Shown here: piece after piece, positions 42,364 to 55,959 of the stretch
Numbering within the stretch: the stretch's first letter is position 1
How the letters are laid out: the number at the start of each line of letters is the position of its first letter
Source: Bifidobacterium sp. B4142
GTDB lineage: Bacteria; Actinomycetota; Actinomycetes; Actinomycetales; Bifidobacteriaceae
Reading direction: 5' to 3'
Assembly (NCBI RefSeq): GCF_026537325.1
Contig: NZ_JAFNMJ010000004.1
Coordinates: 1-64,000 of the forward strand
DNA length: 64,000 nucleotides
Program-made: the position numbers and the translations under genes
The notes under the pieces: generated by a model
The model's input: only the letters and a program-made list of their open reading frames with translations
Told to the model about the DNA's origin: nothing
Databases searched by the model: none

Positions 42364-43851
42364 TCAGACCGACTTCGGCTCACCCTTATGCTCCAACAGG
42401 CAGATGCCACCGAAGACCAGCAGCCAGACCAATCCCAATATGGCTGGATACCGGGTGTCGGGAGCCAGGAAGAGCGAAAAGTAGATCAGAACGAAAAAGA
42501 CGATGGCAACGGCTCCAGTCACCCGGTAGGCCGGCATGATGAATCCATCGGGTATGAAGTCCTTGCTGGTCCGGTAGCGGCGGTGAGCAAACAGGGTCAG
42601 GATGTAGATGAAGATGATGACCGCACTGGAACAGGAGGTGAACAGGACGAAGGTGTCCTCGAAGCCGGGCAACAGATGCAACACCGGAGATAAGAGGATC
42701 AGCGCCCCGGATAGGACGATGGCCCGGGCGGGCACCTTGCCGCGCCGCGAAATCGTATGCAGGCTGCGCATCACTGGAGAGTGGCCGGCAGCTGCCAGCT
42801 GGAAGAGGTTGCGGCCAGCGGAGTAGAGCAGGGAGTTTAGCGAGGAGCTGGCTGCCGTGATGACCACGAAGAAGACCAGAGCGGCCGCCCAGTCCACCCC
42901 GGCGTAACGGAAAACCATGACGAAGGGCGAGGTGAAGCTGCCGTCGGCGTTGGGCCGGAAGGAGCGCCAGGGCACGATCAGCATGATGGCGACCAGAGCG
43001 CCCACGTAGAAGATCAACACCCTCAGGATGATCTGGTTGATGGCCTTGGGCAGGACCTTGCGGGGATTCTGGGTCTCGGAAACGGTGACTCCCACGAATT
43101 CGATCATCTCGTAGGCGAAGAAGACCATCTGGAAGCTCATGAAGAAGGCCATCCACCCGTTGGGCGCCAGACTCAGGCCTGTGGTGATGTTGTCCAGGCC
43201 CGCATGGCCGGCCGGGCTGATCCGGTCCTGTCCCGGCATGTGGACGGCCGGATAGTGGAAGCCTGTGACGACCATGACCACAGCCGTGGCGATCATGGCC
43301 AGGATCAGGGTGATCTTGATCATGGAGAACCAGAACTCGGTCTCCCCGAAGACCCGCACGGCGATCAGATTGACGCTCACCATGGCCGCCAGGAAGCAGA
43401 GCTCGATCAGACCCCGCCAGGCACTCAGATCAATGCCGAAGGTGTCGAAGAAAGTGACGAAGTAGGTGCCTACAGCGGTCAGCTCGGACATGCCGATCAG
43501 GATAAGCACGATCCAGTATGACCAGCCGGCGAAGGATCCCCACCCCTGGCCCAGGTAGCGGCTGATGAAGGCGATGAAAGTATGCTGGACAGGACTGCGG
43601 TACATGAGTTCGCCTATGGCCCGCATGAGCAAGTACATGATCACGCCGACGCCGATGTAGACCAGGATGATGGAGGGTCCGGTCAGGGCTATGGACTTGC
43701 CCGACCCTAGGAAGAGGCCGGTGCCGATGGTGCCGCCGATGGCGATGAACTGCACGTGGCGGTTGCTCAGCCCGCGCTCCATGCCGTCGCCCGACGAGGC
43801 GCCGCCACCCTGATGCTCCTGCGCCGAAGGGCCATTACCCGTGCGGTTCAT
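42364..43851 (-). CDS. Amino acid permease, APC family
   Basis: This 495-residue transporter has twelve predicted helices. The first helix motif FIAIGGTIGTGLFLGSGKSI is the APC substrate/proton signature, and ELMYRSPVQHTFIAF, SETQNPRKVLPKAINQIILR and ITAASSSLNSLLYSAGRNLF are typical of the amino acid transporter (AAT) group (aromatic, basic or branched amino acids; D-Ser/D-Ala/Gly type). AAGGAGGTGC precedes the ATG at 43851, which sets the start. It is divergent from a second APC permease at 44129, with a shared 277-bp promoter region. Specificity cannot be predicted. Confidence 0.88.
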   Translation of the reverse strand: MNRTGNGPSAQEHQGGGASSGDGMERGLSNRHVQFIAIGGTIGTGLFLGSGKSIALTGPSIILVYIGVGVIMYLLMRAIGELMYRSPVQHTFIAFISRYLGQGWGSFAGWSYWIVLILIGMSELTAVGTYFVTFFDTFGIDLSAWRGLIELCFLAAMVSVNLIAVRVFGETEFWFSMIKITLILAMIATAVVMVVTGFHYPAVHMPGQDRISPAGHAGLDNITTGLSLAPNGWMAFFMSFQMVFFAYEMIEFVGVTVSETQNPRKVLPKAINQIILRVLIFYVGALVAIMLIVPWRSFRPNADGSFTSPFVMVFRYAGVDWAAALVFFVVITAASSSLNSLLYSAGRNLFQLAAAGHSPVMRSLHTISRRGKVPARAIVLSGALILLSPVLHLLPGFEDTFVLFTSCSSAVIIFIYILTLFAHRRYRTSKDFIPDGFIMPAYRVTGAVAIVFFVLIYFSLFLAPDTRYPAILGLVWLLVFGGICLLEHKGEPKSV

Positions 43852-44128
43852 CCAACTGCACCTCCTTGTCTTCGCAACCTGTCTGTGGTCGTCGGCCAAA
43901 GCGGATGCCCCGTAGAGGCCGGTAGGACAGCAATACCACAGGGGTGTCGATAACCGCCGCAGAGGCCTGGCGGCTGTCATCCGGCGAATCAGGTATCTCA
44001 TATTGCGGACACTGTTATTCCACAATACAAAGGCAATGTCCCTCAGCCCGGGAGGCTCCGATAGGGTTGGCCCTGTCAACCGGCCGTATTCAGCTGACGA
44101 CTATCACCACCTAAGGAATGGCATCCCC

Positions 44129-45586
44129 ATGGATCAACCCAAGGAGTCGCAAGGCAAGGACCTGCACAAGACCCTGAAGAACAGGCACATCCAGCTCATC
44201 TCGCTGGGCGGCGCCATCGGGACGGGACTCTTCTACGGGTCCGGGGAATCCATTTCATTGGCAGGACCGGCCATCATCATCGCCTATTTGATAGGCGGTC
44301 TGGCCATCTTCATGATCGTCAGGGCTCTGAGCGAAATGAGCGTGGAAGACCCTAAGTCCGGCGCTTTCAGCTACTATGCCACCCGCTACTGGTCCAAGCG
44401 TGCGGGCTTTGTGTCGGGGTGGAACTACTGGATGAACTACGTGTTGGTGTCCATGGTCGAACTCTCCGTAGTAGGCACCTTCGTCAACTTCTGGTTCCCG
44501 GCGATACCGGCTTGGGTCTCTGCAGCCTTCTTCCTGGTGGTCATCACGGCCGCCAACCTGATGGGGGTCAGCAAGTTCGGCGAGTTCGAGTTCTGGTTCG
44601 CCATCATCAAGATTGCAGCCATCGTCGCCATGATCATCGGCGGGCTGGCCGTCGTGATCATGGCCCTGCCCACAGCCAACGGCCTGCGGGCCTCCTTCGC
44701 CAACTGGTTCACCGTAAGCGGCGGATTCCTGCCCAACGGGCTCATGCGTCACGGGGCCAATGGCCAGTGGACCGGTCTGCTCATGTCGCTGGCGGTGGTC
44801 ATGTTCAGCTTCGGCGGCACCGAGCTCATCGGCATTACCGCCGGGGAGGCCTCCGATCCCCGCCGGACCATTCCCAAGGCCACCAACGCCATCATCTGGA
44901 GGATCCTGGTCTTCTACATCCTGACACTTGGGGTGATCATGGCCGTAGTCCCCTGGAATGCCATCGGCAAGCCCAACGCGCAAGGCATGGTCGTCAGCCC
45001 CTTCGTTCAGATCTTCGACTCGGTTGGTGTCCACGCGGCCGCAGGCATCCTCAACTTCGTTTGCCTGACCGCAGTCATGAGCGTCTACAACTCGGCCCTC
45101 TACTCCAACTCCCGCATGCTCTTCTCCCTGGCCCGGCAAGGCAATGCCCCCAAGTACCTGGGAAGGCTTTCCAAGGGAGGGGTGCCCTACGCAGGAGTGC
45201 TGACCTCGGCCTGCATCATCGCCCTGGCGGTGGTAGTGGTCTTCCTCTGGCCCCAGTTCGCCTTCAACTACTTGATGAGCATCGCCACGATCTCGGCCAT
45301 CATCAACTGGTCCATGATCATGGTGACCGAGATGCTCTTCCGGCGTGCTGTTGCTCGTGGCAAAGGCCCCGGCGACCTGGCGGGCAAAACCGGCGAAAGC
45401 GCTTTGAATGCCCTGCACTTCAAGCTGCCCTTTGCCCGGGTGACCCCTTGGGCGGTCCTGGCTTTCCTGGCCATGATCGTGGTACTCATGTGCTTCTCGC
45501 CCAGCTACCGGGTAGCTGTCATCGCCGGGCCCATCTGGCTGATCGTTCTTCTGACGGCCTACCAGCTGACCCAGCGGCGAGCCTGA
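44129..45586 (+). CDS. Amino acid permease, APC family (AAT group)
   Basis: This 485-residue proton symporter has twelve helices. The key segments are LISLGGAIGTGLFYGSGESI at the first helix, FGGTELIGITAGEASDPRRT (helix 6 region and following loop) and VMSVYNSALYSNSRMLFSLA. The last is typical of AAT transporters such as AroP, GabP and LysP. The ATG at 44129 follows AAGGAATGG. It is transcribed away from the other APC gene and towards the lnp operon, with about 109 bp between the convergent stops. Substrate is not determined. Confidence 0.88.
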   Translation: MDQPKESQGKDLHKTLKNRHIQLISLGGAIGTGLFYGSGESISLAGPAIIIAYLIGGLAIFMIVRALSEMSVEDPKSGAFSYYATRYWSKRAGFVSGWNYWMNYVLVSMVELSVVGTFVNFWFPAIPAWVSAAFFLVVITAANLMGVSKFGEFEFWFAIIKIAAIVAMIIGGLAVVIMALPTANGLRASFANWFTVSGGFLPNGLMRHGANGQWTGLLMSLAVVMFSFGGTELIGITAGEASDPRRTIPKATNAIIWRILVFYILTLGVIMAVVPWNAIGKPNAQGMVVSPFVQIFDSVGVHAAAGILNFVCLTAVMSVYNSALYSNSRMLFSLARQGNAPKYLGRLSKGGVPYAGVLTSACIIALAVVVVFLWPQFAFNYLMSIATISAIINWSMIMVTEMLFRRAVARGKGPGDLAGKTGESALNALHFKLPFARVTPWAVLAFLAMIVVLMCFSPSYRVAVIAGPIWLIVLLTAYQLTQRRA

Positions 45587-45695
45587 AACGGACGAATCAA
45601 TATAAGCGCGACCGGCTATTTTTACTTAGCGTGGCCAAGAACAAGTTAAGGAAATCGACCATGCAACCTCTCCTTCTTGACCCAGGAATCTCTGA

Positions 45696-48600
45696 CTAGA
45701 GGCTGGTAATCCGCAGATTATCGAGAACCAGATCCTGGTAGCCAGCCATGTTGGCCTCCGAGCCGCTGCTGCCTTCCAGATCTGGTCCTCTGTCAGTGGA
45801 GTAAATGCCGAACCAGGTATCGCCATTCGGATCGCCAGTCAGCTCGAACTCGCATCTGGCGGTGACCCCCAGAGCCTTGTGCAAGGGATACAGGTTCAGA
45901 TCCTCACCGGTGTACTCGCCTCTACCTGTTGCCAGGGCGTATATGCCGTCTGATCCGCACTGGTAGTCGAACGAGACCCTGTAGCGTCGACCCGGCGCAA
46001 AGGGGACGTTCTGGGGAATGGTCTGGAAGAGGAGAGCGCGTCTCCCAGTCAGACCGTTGACTTTCAGAGACCAGTCACCCTGGAGGACATCGTCCATCCT
46101 CTTGACATCCCACCCAGCCTGCGTGAAGGGCTCATGCAGCTGGGCCAGGTGGATTCGGTTGTCTTCCACCCCTTCAGCTCCAGCCACCACAAAGGGCCAG
46201 ATGCCCTGGACGTTATCTTCAAAATCACAGGTAAGCTCAACCAGATGACCGTCCTGGTCCAGGCTGATGCCATCGTATTCGTTCTCAACCAGGCGAATGT
46301 CGTCAAGGTAGGCGGCGCCATCCCCTTCATGGGCCAAGGCCAGACGGGTCTGCCCACCCTTGGGAGCCGTGAAGAAGAGATAGGCATTCTGAAAGTAGCT
46401 GCTACCGTCAGTCGTTGGAGCATCGGTGTTGTGGGCGTAGGCCTTGACATAGTTTTTGGCAATGCTCGGGCCGCTCATATTGCGAGCCAGCACCCCACCC
46501 TGGTCCGCATCCACACTCAGCTCGACCTGGCCGCCACGGTTGTCAAGCCCTAAATAGAGGGCATACCTCTTGCCTGGCACCAGGTTGGTCAGGGGTTGCA
46601 CAGCACAGACCGAACCCTCAAGCCTAAGCATGGGATTGGCGCACTGACCCTTGGTGATCGAGGCACGTCCGGGCCCCTTCACGGACCAGACCGACTGGAA
46701 CAGCCTTTCGCCGCCGTTGAACCCTGCATCCACTAGATGCTCTCCTGACCAGTCCACCTGGACTCCCTGGCCCGCATGCCGGCAGACCAGGTAGGGTGTT
46801 CTGGGCTTGGCATCCAGGGTGAGGCTCCCCTGCACCACCGGAATTTCCCTTGGCTCCGATCTGCCCTGGTCGGTCAGCCGGTAGACGATGACGACAGAGG
46901 CATCGCGCCACGATTCCGGGAGCTCCCAGGTGGTCGAGCCGCCTGCAGTATTCCAGTGGTAGAGCTTCTGCTCATCTGGATCCAGCCGATCCCCCGTATT
47001 GGCATCCCAGACCCAGGGCAGCAGATACGCTCCTGCGCCGGTTCCGGTTTCAATCCCAGGCTTGTCGGCCTTGGGGTCATTGGCCTCCAGCTCGCCGACA
47101 AGCACCACTCGGTCATTCAGCCTCATCGTGCGCTCGCGGTAGGCGGGCGATGTCTGCTCATTGGAACCCCTGGAAATGACCAGCCTGTCACCTTGATCAT
47201 TGACCAGCTCAATCTGTTCGTTCCCCTGATTCTTGGTCAAGTCACGCACTGAATCGACATTGATGGGGTCGTTGTACCAGGCCATGATTCTAAAGTGCTG
47301 GATGAACTTGGTCGAGAGGTCGCAGGTATAGAGGTTATCCATATAGGCATCGAAGTCGTTGCGTCCCTGCCATCCCTCGAAGTCCTTCATGCTGTAGCCG
47401 TCCAGGAGCGGGGCGTTGGCTGCGCCTCCGAAGGCTCGGTGATCACCTATCCAGCTGTCCTTCTGGTGGTTGCGCAGAAAGCGCATGACCTGGGAGTTCT
47501 CACCTTTGTCGTGAGAGGATCCATAGGTCAAATCCAGGGACCAATGCTGGAAGGCGGCATCATACTCATTGGCCGAAGCGTACTCCGTGCCAATCCCCCA
47601 CCCGTTATCGGTCAAAATCTTCGAGAGCTGCCGGGTTTGCCAGGAATCCTCCTCCCCCGAGGTCCCATCGCCCCAGACATCCACATACACGAAGTCCATC
47701 CTGTCACCGACCTCACGGGCGAGGGCGGCAAAGCGTTCCCTCCTGGCGCCCGAGGCCAGGTCGTAGATACCATCGATACCCACGGTCTGATCCAGCCAGT
47801 TCCAGCCGTAGCAGAGGCCGCCCTTGTCATCCCTACGGATCATGTCTTCAGAAAAGGCATTGGCCTCGGGAAACATCTCATCCACATTGACATGGACACC
47901 AAACCGGGCCCCATAGGTCTTGCCCCTGTCCATCAAGGTATTCATGTCCTGGAGTCCGCCGATTCGTCGACCAATGTCGTCGTAGTCCGGATGGCCGGAG
48001 TCGTGGCCCTCGTTGCCATATCCCTTGAGAAGGACTGACTGACCCAGGCCATCGGTAGCCAGGGCCACCCGCTTGACGTTATCCAAGGTTGTCATGAAGG
48101 GATTCTGGGCCTGGGAGCCAAAGTTCATGGCTATGCGTCGTGCCACTTGGTCCGGGACATCATCAGAACCATACGGATTGTTCATGATGCGTCTGAAGGC
48201 GATGGCACCATCCTGCCAGTTGACCACCCCGTCATCATTCAGGTCTCCGGCCAGAGCTACTGCCATGGCGGGCTTGTCCGTCTCCCCGACCGTATAAGAG
48301 CGTCCGTGGGAATCCTGGACCACCCGGTTGTATATCCAAGGTGCGCTGGTCAAGCCGAGGACGGTGACTCCGTCCACCTGGTCGCGAACCGCCAGAACCC
48401 TGGTGTTCTGCGCGCCACCGGTTCCTGTTTTGCTGGCCGTGGTCCCATCGTGTTCGGAGTTGCTCCAGAGGCCGGCACTGAGGCCATCCGCAGAGAGGAA
48501 GCCATACATGTAGTCCTGCCCGATAGGATCCTCCTCCATCTGCCCAGTGACCGCCCGGTGCACATCGCCACTGATGGAGACGTCCGCAGACATGCGAGCG

Positions 48601-49070
48601 CCGGTAAACTCCGCATCCGCCTGAGTGTTGGTCACGGAAATCAGGCATTGTCCAGGGAAGGCCACCGTCTGGACTGGATGGTCGGGGCCAGCCTGGTTCC
48701 CAATCGAGATCACCTTAAAGCTCAGAGAGGCGTCCTCGACTGAAATGCGGACCGCCAAAACCGCATCAATCCCCTGCTCTGCGGCGATCGCATGGAGTCG
48801 ATAGACCAGACTTGTCTCATTCTCCCGTTCCAGCTCCACCTTGTCAGGACCCAGCTCAATCTCGATGCCGTTGATGGCCACCAGACGCAGATCCCGGACC
48901 TGCCCAAGCATGGTTCCTTCAGCCTGAGGCGTCTTCAACCGATAGTCAATCACCGAAGGAAAGTCAGGCCTGAGGCGCACTTCCATTATTTGAGTATGCA
49001 GGGTCTCCCAGGAGTCCGTGGCGCCCGGCCTCGCGATCGGTTGGTTTCCGCCCATGATTGTTCCGCCCAT
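45696..49070 (-). CDS. GH101 endo-alpha-N-acetylgalactosaminidase, no signal peptide
   Basis: This 1124-residue enzyme releases Gal-beta1,3-GalNAc from Ser/Thr of O-glycans. It opens MGGTIMGGNQPIARPG with no signal peptide, CBM tail or cell-wall anchor, unlike EngBF of B. longum (about 1966 residues, secreted and anchored). The N-terminal beta-sandwich spans about 25-280. A TIM barrel follows, with GDLNDDGVVNWQDGAIAFRR (285-304) and FGSQAQNPFMTTLDNVKRVA. The likely nucleophile is Asp464 in VYVDVWGDG and the likely acid/base is Glu496 in GIGTEYASANEYD. C-terminal beta domains (about 640-1124) include a galactose-binding-like module. Start 49070 is backed by AGGGGATG. It is the last gene of the lnp operon, 39 bp after galT. 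Confidence 0.93.
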   Translation of the reverse strand: MGGTIMGGNQPIARPGATDSWETLHTQIMEVRLRPDFPSVIDYRLKTPQAEGTMLGQVRDLRLVAINGIEIELGPDKVELERENETSLVYRLHAIAAEQGIDAVLAVRISVEDASLSFKVISIGNQAGPDHPVQTVAFPGQCLISVTNTQADAEFTGARMSADVSISGDVHRAVTGQMEEDPIGQDYMYGFLSADGLSAGLWSNSEHDGTTASKTGTGGAQNTRVLAVRDQVDGVTVLGLTSAPWIYNRVVQDSHGRSYTVGETDKPAMAVALAGDLNDDGVVNWQDGAIAFRRIMNNPYGSDDVPDQVARRIAMNFGSQAQNPFMTTLDNVKRVALATDGLGQSVLLKGYGNEGHDSGHPDYDDIGRRIGGLQDMNTLMDRGKTYGARFGVHVNVDEMFPEANAFSEDMIRRDDKGGLCYGWNWLDQTVGIDGIYDLASGARRERFAALAREVGDRMDFVYVDVWGDGTSGEEDSWQTRQLSKILTDNGWGIGTEYASANEYDAAFQHWSLDLTYGSSHDKGENSQVMRFLRNHQKDSWIGDHRAFGGAANAPLLDGYSMKDFEGWQGRNDFDAYMDNLYTCDLSTKFIQHFRIMAWYNDPINVDSVRDLTKNQGNEQIELVNDQGDRLVISRGSNEQTSPAYRERTMRLNDRVVLVGELEANDPKADKPGIETGTGAGAYLLPWVWDANTGDRLDPDEQKLYHWNTAGGSTTWELPESWRDASVVIVYRLTDQGRSEPREIPVVQGSLTLDAKPRTPYLVCRHAGQGVQVDWSGEHLVDAGFNGGERLFQSVWSVKGPGRASITKGQCANPMLRLEGSVCAVQPLTNLVPGKRYALYLGLDNRGGQVELSVDADQGGVLARNMSGPSIAKNYVKAYAHNTDAPTTDGSSYFQNAYLFFTAPKGGQTRLALAHEGDGAAYLDDIRLVENEYDGISLDQDGHLVELTCDFEDNVQGIWPFVVAGAEGVEDNRIHLAQLHEPFTQAGWDVKRMDDVLQGDWSLKVNGLTGRRALLFQTIPQNVPFAPGRRYRVSFDYQCGSDGIYALATGRGEYTGEDLNLYPLHKALGVTARCEFELTGDPNGDTWFGIYSTDRGPDLEGSSGSEANMAGYQDLVLDNLRITSL

Positions 49071-49109
49071 CGGTCATCCCCTGTCATTGGTGTTATTCAT
49101 CTACGCCGC

Positions 49110-50581
49110 CTACCGGCAACCCAGCCCCCGCAGGAATTCCTCGGTCTGTTCGGGCCGCTTAAAGACTGCGGTGTTGCCCAAGATCCGGGCGCAGACACTG
49201 CCGATCTCACTCTTAAGGGCCTCATGGATCTTCTCCGGATCATGCGAACCCCGCAGAGCCTTGGTAATTTCGCCATACTCCAAGCTGAAGTCGGCCACTT
49301 GTTCGGAAAGCCCGGTACCTGCCACCAGGGCCTCTTCCAGGCAGGCAAGCTGGCCGACCAGCCTTCCGGGCAGGACGAAGAGCCCCTGGGCCTCGATCAG
49401 CCCGATGGGTTCCTGCTTGACCGGATAGAACTCCGGGTGCACGTGGAAGATGCCATCAGGAAACTGCGGACTGACACCGTTATTGCGCAGGATCAGGCTC
49501 ATCTCGTAGCCTCGGTCGGTCTTGACCAGGCTGGGTGAAAGGGCTGATTGCCGCCCTTCTGGCCCCTGGCTGGCGATGTTTAGGTCCGGGTTGTCGTAAT
49601 CCACCCAGGCCTGCCTGATGGTCTCGCTGACCTCGATAATCTCCTGCCGTGACGGCGAAACCACTCTGACCACGGTCCCCGGCCAGTCCAGAATCTCGAT
49701 AGGAGTATCAGGGTGGCCGTCCAAGTGCAGGGTCCGCCAAGCTCCGGCCTGATGCACAGGCAGACGCTCTCCTCCGCCCTGATAGTGATCATGAGCCAGA
49801 ACGGATCCGCCAATTCGGGGCAGGGCGGCGTTGCAGCCTAGGAAGTAGCCGGGGAAACGGTCCACAAAATCCAGCAGATTCCCAAAGGTGTCCCGATCCA
49901 CGTGCATGGGGGTGTGATCAGCGTTGACACAGATGCCATGCTCGCGGAAGTACCCATAGGGCGAGAACTGCCAGAACCAGTCGTGGCCGCCCAGAGTCAG
50001 TGGGATGGTCCGCAGTGTACGCTTGTCACGCCCGGCGAAGCCCTCATTTTCATGGCAGATGGTGCACTTGGGGTACCCGCCTGCGGTGCTGTTGCCCGCC
50101 GCAGCCTTCTTCATGTCCTTGAATTCCGGCTTGGCCAGGTTGATGGTGACCACCACGCCCCCGGAGGAGAAACGAGGGTTCCTGTCCAGACGGGACTTCT
50201 TGATGTAGGTATTTTTGACGCAATAGTCATAGAACCAGTGCATGGCAGCCATACCACCCTGGGCCCCCTCCACCTGCGTGAAGCGCCGCTGCAGCTGGGA
50301 TGGCCTAGAGGACAGGATTCCCATGACCGTATCTGCCATGGAGAGGGCCTCATCCTGAGCCATAAGACCGGCACCCTCCAAGGCCTGCATAAAGGACTCC
50401 AGGAGTTCATCGACGCCACCGGAGGCGGGATCAGCAGATCCATCCCCGGAATCGTAGGAGTGCAAGGAGAAAAGCGCCAGGATCTGATTGCGAGCCCAGT
50501 CGACATCGGACGGGTCCAGGTCCAGACAGGCACAGGCGTACCCGATCAGAGCATCGAGGCTCCGGTAAACCCGATTCAGCA

Positions 50582-50582
<1 letters not shown>
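49110..50582 (-). CDS. galT: UDP-glucose:hexose-1-phosphate uridylyltransferase
   Basis: This GalT of the type common in Firmicutes and bifidobacteria (lnpC position) has 490 residues. It transfers UMP from UDP-glucose to galactose-1-phosphate or N-acetylhexosamine-1-phosphate. Signatures are YPKCTICHENEGFAGR, GHDWFWQFSPYGYFREHGIC and NAALPRIGGSVLAHDHYQGG, the last with the His cluster that includes the nucleophilic His. TGATG overlaps the nahK stop with the galT start. It completes entry of Gal-1-P and GalNAc-1-P into the Leloir pathway. Confidence 0.92.
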
Positions 50583-53861
<3,279 letters not shown>

Positions 53862-53927
53862 TGAATCAAATCTCCTTGGAATATCTCGTAACGGAATGAC
53901 TGAAAAACTGTGTGCAGCCTTGGACCC

Positions 53928-54863
53928 TTACTCCTTGACCGAACCGGCGGTCAGTCCAGCCTGCCAGAACCGCTGCAGGCAGAAGAAGAGGATGATCACC
54001 GGCAGAACACCCAGCAGCGACCCCATCATCAGCGCCCCTCGATCGGTAAAGACCGGCAGAGAGACCAGACCATAGAGGCCCAGGGTCACCGGGAAGAGGT
54101 TCTCGCTGGAGAGCATCATCAGCGGCAGGAGGAAGTTGTTCCAGGTGGCCACGAAGAGGAAGAGGAAGATCGTGACCATGGCGGGCGCAAGAATCCTCAA
54201 CACGATCGTGAAGAAGATCCTGGCTTCACCGGCACCGTCGATCCTGGCCGCCTCCAGAAGCTCGGTAGGTACCGAACTTTGGGCATATACCCTTCCCAGG
54301 AAGAAACCGAAGGGCGAGACCGAGCAGGGGATGATCACTGCCAGCATGGTGTTGCTCAGATGCAGGGCATTGAAGATGGAGTACTGGGGGATGGTCATCA
54401 GTGCCGAGGGCATCAGCAGGGCAGACATGGCGATAGTCATGACGACACCCCTGCCCCGGAACTGGAACTTGGCTGTGCCATACCCGGCCATGACCGAAAC
54501 CACCGTGCCGATCAGGGCGGATACCCCTGAGTAAATCAAGGAATTAAAGACCCAATGCCAGAACTGTGAGTGTGTCCAGCCCAGGAGGATCGAGTAGTTG
54601 GTGGCCACCGCCTGGGGAATCTTCTTCAGGTCGACAGCAAACCAGAGGCCGTTGCTGCTGACCAGCTGGGAGGGCGACTTGGTAGAGGCGATGATGGCCC
54701 AGTAGATGGGAAAGAGGAAGTAGATCAGGGCGAAAACCAGGACCACGATGGTGGTGATCTTGACCACCTTGGTGGGCCTCATGGAGCGGGGCAGTTCATC
54801 GGCCTTCTGCTTGAGGAGCTTCTCCTGCTTTTTTGCGAGGCGTGCGGGGTTGGCCGAGGTCAT
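53928..54863 (-). CDS. gltC: Galacto-N-biose/lacto-N-biose ABC transporter permease
   Basis: This MalG-type permease has 311 residues, a Lys-rich N-terminus of about 35 residues and six helices. The EAA loop EAARIDGAGEARIFFTIVLR is near residue 205. ATGA overlaps the stop of the first permease gene. It is followed 66 bp later by lnpA. The gene order matches the gltABC-lnpABCD locus of infant-type bifidobacteria. Confidence 0.9.
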   Translation of the reverse strand: MTSANPARLAKKQEKLLKQKADELPRSMRPTKVVKITTIVVLVFALIYFLFPIYWAIIASTKSPSQLVSSNGLWFAVDLKKIPQAVATNYSILLGWTHSQFWHWVFNSLIYSGVSALIGTVVSVMAGYGTAKFQFRGRGVVMTIAMSALLMPSALMTIPQYSIFNALHLSNTMLAVIIPCSVSPFGFFLGRVYAQSSVPTELLEAARIDGAGEARIFFTIVLRILAPAMVTIFLFLFVATWNNFLLPLMMLSSENLFPVTLGLYGLVSLPVFTDRGALMMGSLLGVLPVIILFFCLQRFWQAGLTAGSVKE

Positions 54864-55816
54864 GATTCGTTCACCTTCCTCTCGATGTATGCGTAGAGGG
54901 CGGCAAGGACCCCGGCAATCAGTGCCATGACGATTGCGATGGCGGAAGCCGGACCGTCACCCTTAGGGGTGAGGATGCCTCGTGACGTGTTCATGGCCAT
55001 CATCATAGGGGTGTAGGAGTTCGATATGCCCTTGTCGACGGTCTGCATGACCTGGGGCTCGTTGAAGAGCTGGATGCTGCCGATGATGGACAGGAGCATA
55101 GCTAGGAGGGCCGCCCCCCTGACGTTGGGGAGCTTGATCCTCATGGCGATCTGGAAGCCGTTGGCTCCGTCGATTCGTGCAGCCTCATAGAGATCACGAG
55201 GGATGGCCTGGAGAGCCGCCAGGAAGATCAGCATGTTGTAGCCCGTGAAGGTCCAGGTGGTGATGTTGGCCATGGAGGCGATCAGAGCGTTGGGCGCGAA
55301 GAAGTTGACATGGATTCCTATGGCTGCCAGGCCCTTGACGATGGGCGAGAACTGGTCGTTGTAAAGGAATACCCAGATGATGGCCGCGATCGCGCCCGGG
55401 ATGGCATAGGGCAGGAAGTAGCCCAGCCGATAGGGGGTGACATGCTTGACGATGAAGGAATCCAGAAGCATGGCCAGGGACAGGGCGGCGATGATCATGA
55501 CCGGGACCTGGATGACCGTGTAGATCAGGACCCTGCCGATGCCGGTCCAGAAGGCTGCGGAGGTGACTGTAAATCGGAAGTTCTCCAACCCGACGAACTT
55601 ATTGATCATCTCGCCCCCGCCGTAGGCGCCGCCGCCCGAGGCCACCTGCTGGAAGAAGCTCATATAGACGGCATAGGCAATGGGGATGATGAAGACGATC
55701 GCAAAGAGGATGCAGAAAGGCATCATGAATGCCCAACCCGTCCGTTCGTTGCGTTTGACGATCTCGGATCTCCCCTTCTTCTGAGCCCCTGCCTCAGCTG
55801 CTGTTCGATGGCTCAT
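54860..55816 (-). CDS. gltB: Galacto-N-biose/lacto-N-biose ABC transporter permease
   Basis: This MalF-type permease has 318 residues, six helices and the EAA loop EAARIDGANGFQIAMRIKLP near residue 210. It continues GSIQLFNEPQVMQTV, typical of this group. AGAGGATGGG lies before the ATG. It starts 143 bp after the binding-protein gene, with a hairpin between, and is coupled to gltC. Confidence 0.9.
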   Translation of the reverse strand: MSHRTAAEAGAQKKGRSEIVKRNERTGWAFMMPFCILFAIVFIIPIAYAVYMSFFQQVASGGGAYGGGEMINKFVGLENFRFTVTSAAFWTGIGRVLIYTVIQVPVMIIAALSLAMLLDSFIVKHVTPYRLGYFLPYAIPGAIAAIIWVFLYNDQFSPIVKGLAAIGIHVNFFAPNALIASMANITTWTFTGYNMLIFLAALQAIPRDLYEAARIDGANGFQIAMRIKLPNVRGAALLAMLLSIIGSIQLFNEPQVMQTVDKGISNSYTPMMMAMNTSRGILTPKGDGPASAIAIVMALIAGVLAALYAYIERKVNES

Positions 55817-55868
55817 GTGAATAACCCATCCTCTCGGAACCTATAAGGCGAGCGACCTTCCAGCAGGC

Positions 55869-55899
55869 GGGGAACACGGGCCACAGACCTGGGTTCCCC
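55869..55899 (-). other. Stem-loop between gltA and gltB
   Basis: GGGGAAC (55869-55875) pairs with GTTCCCC (55893-55899), with partial extension inside the loop. It lies in the 143-bp gap after the binding-protein stop. As in region 534-586, such a hairpin may protect the binding-protein mRNA and reduce permease output. Confidence 0.5.
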
Positions 55900-55959
55900 A
55901 ACCTGGTGAGATTGTCAGGGAAGGTCTCCCTGCTGTATCCGCCGAAGAGCGGTTACCGA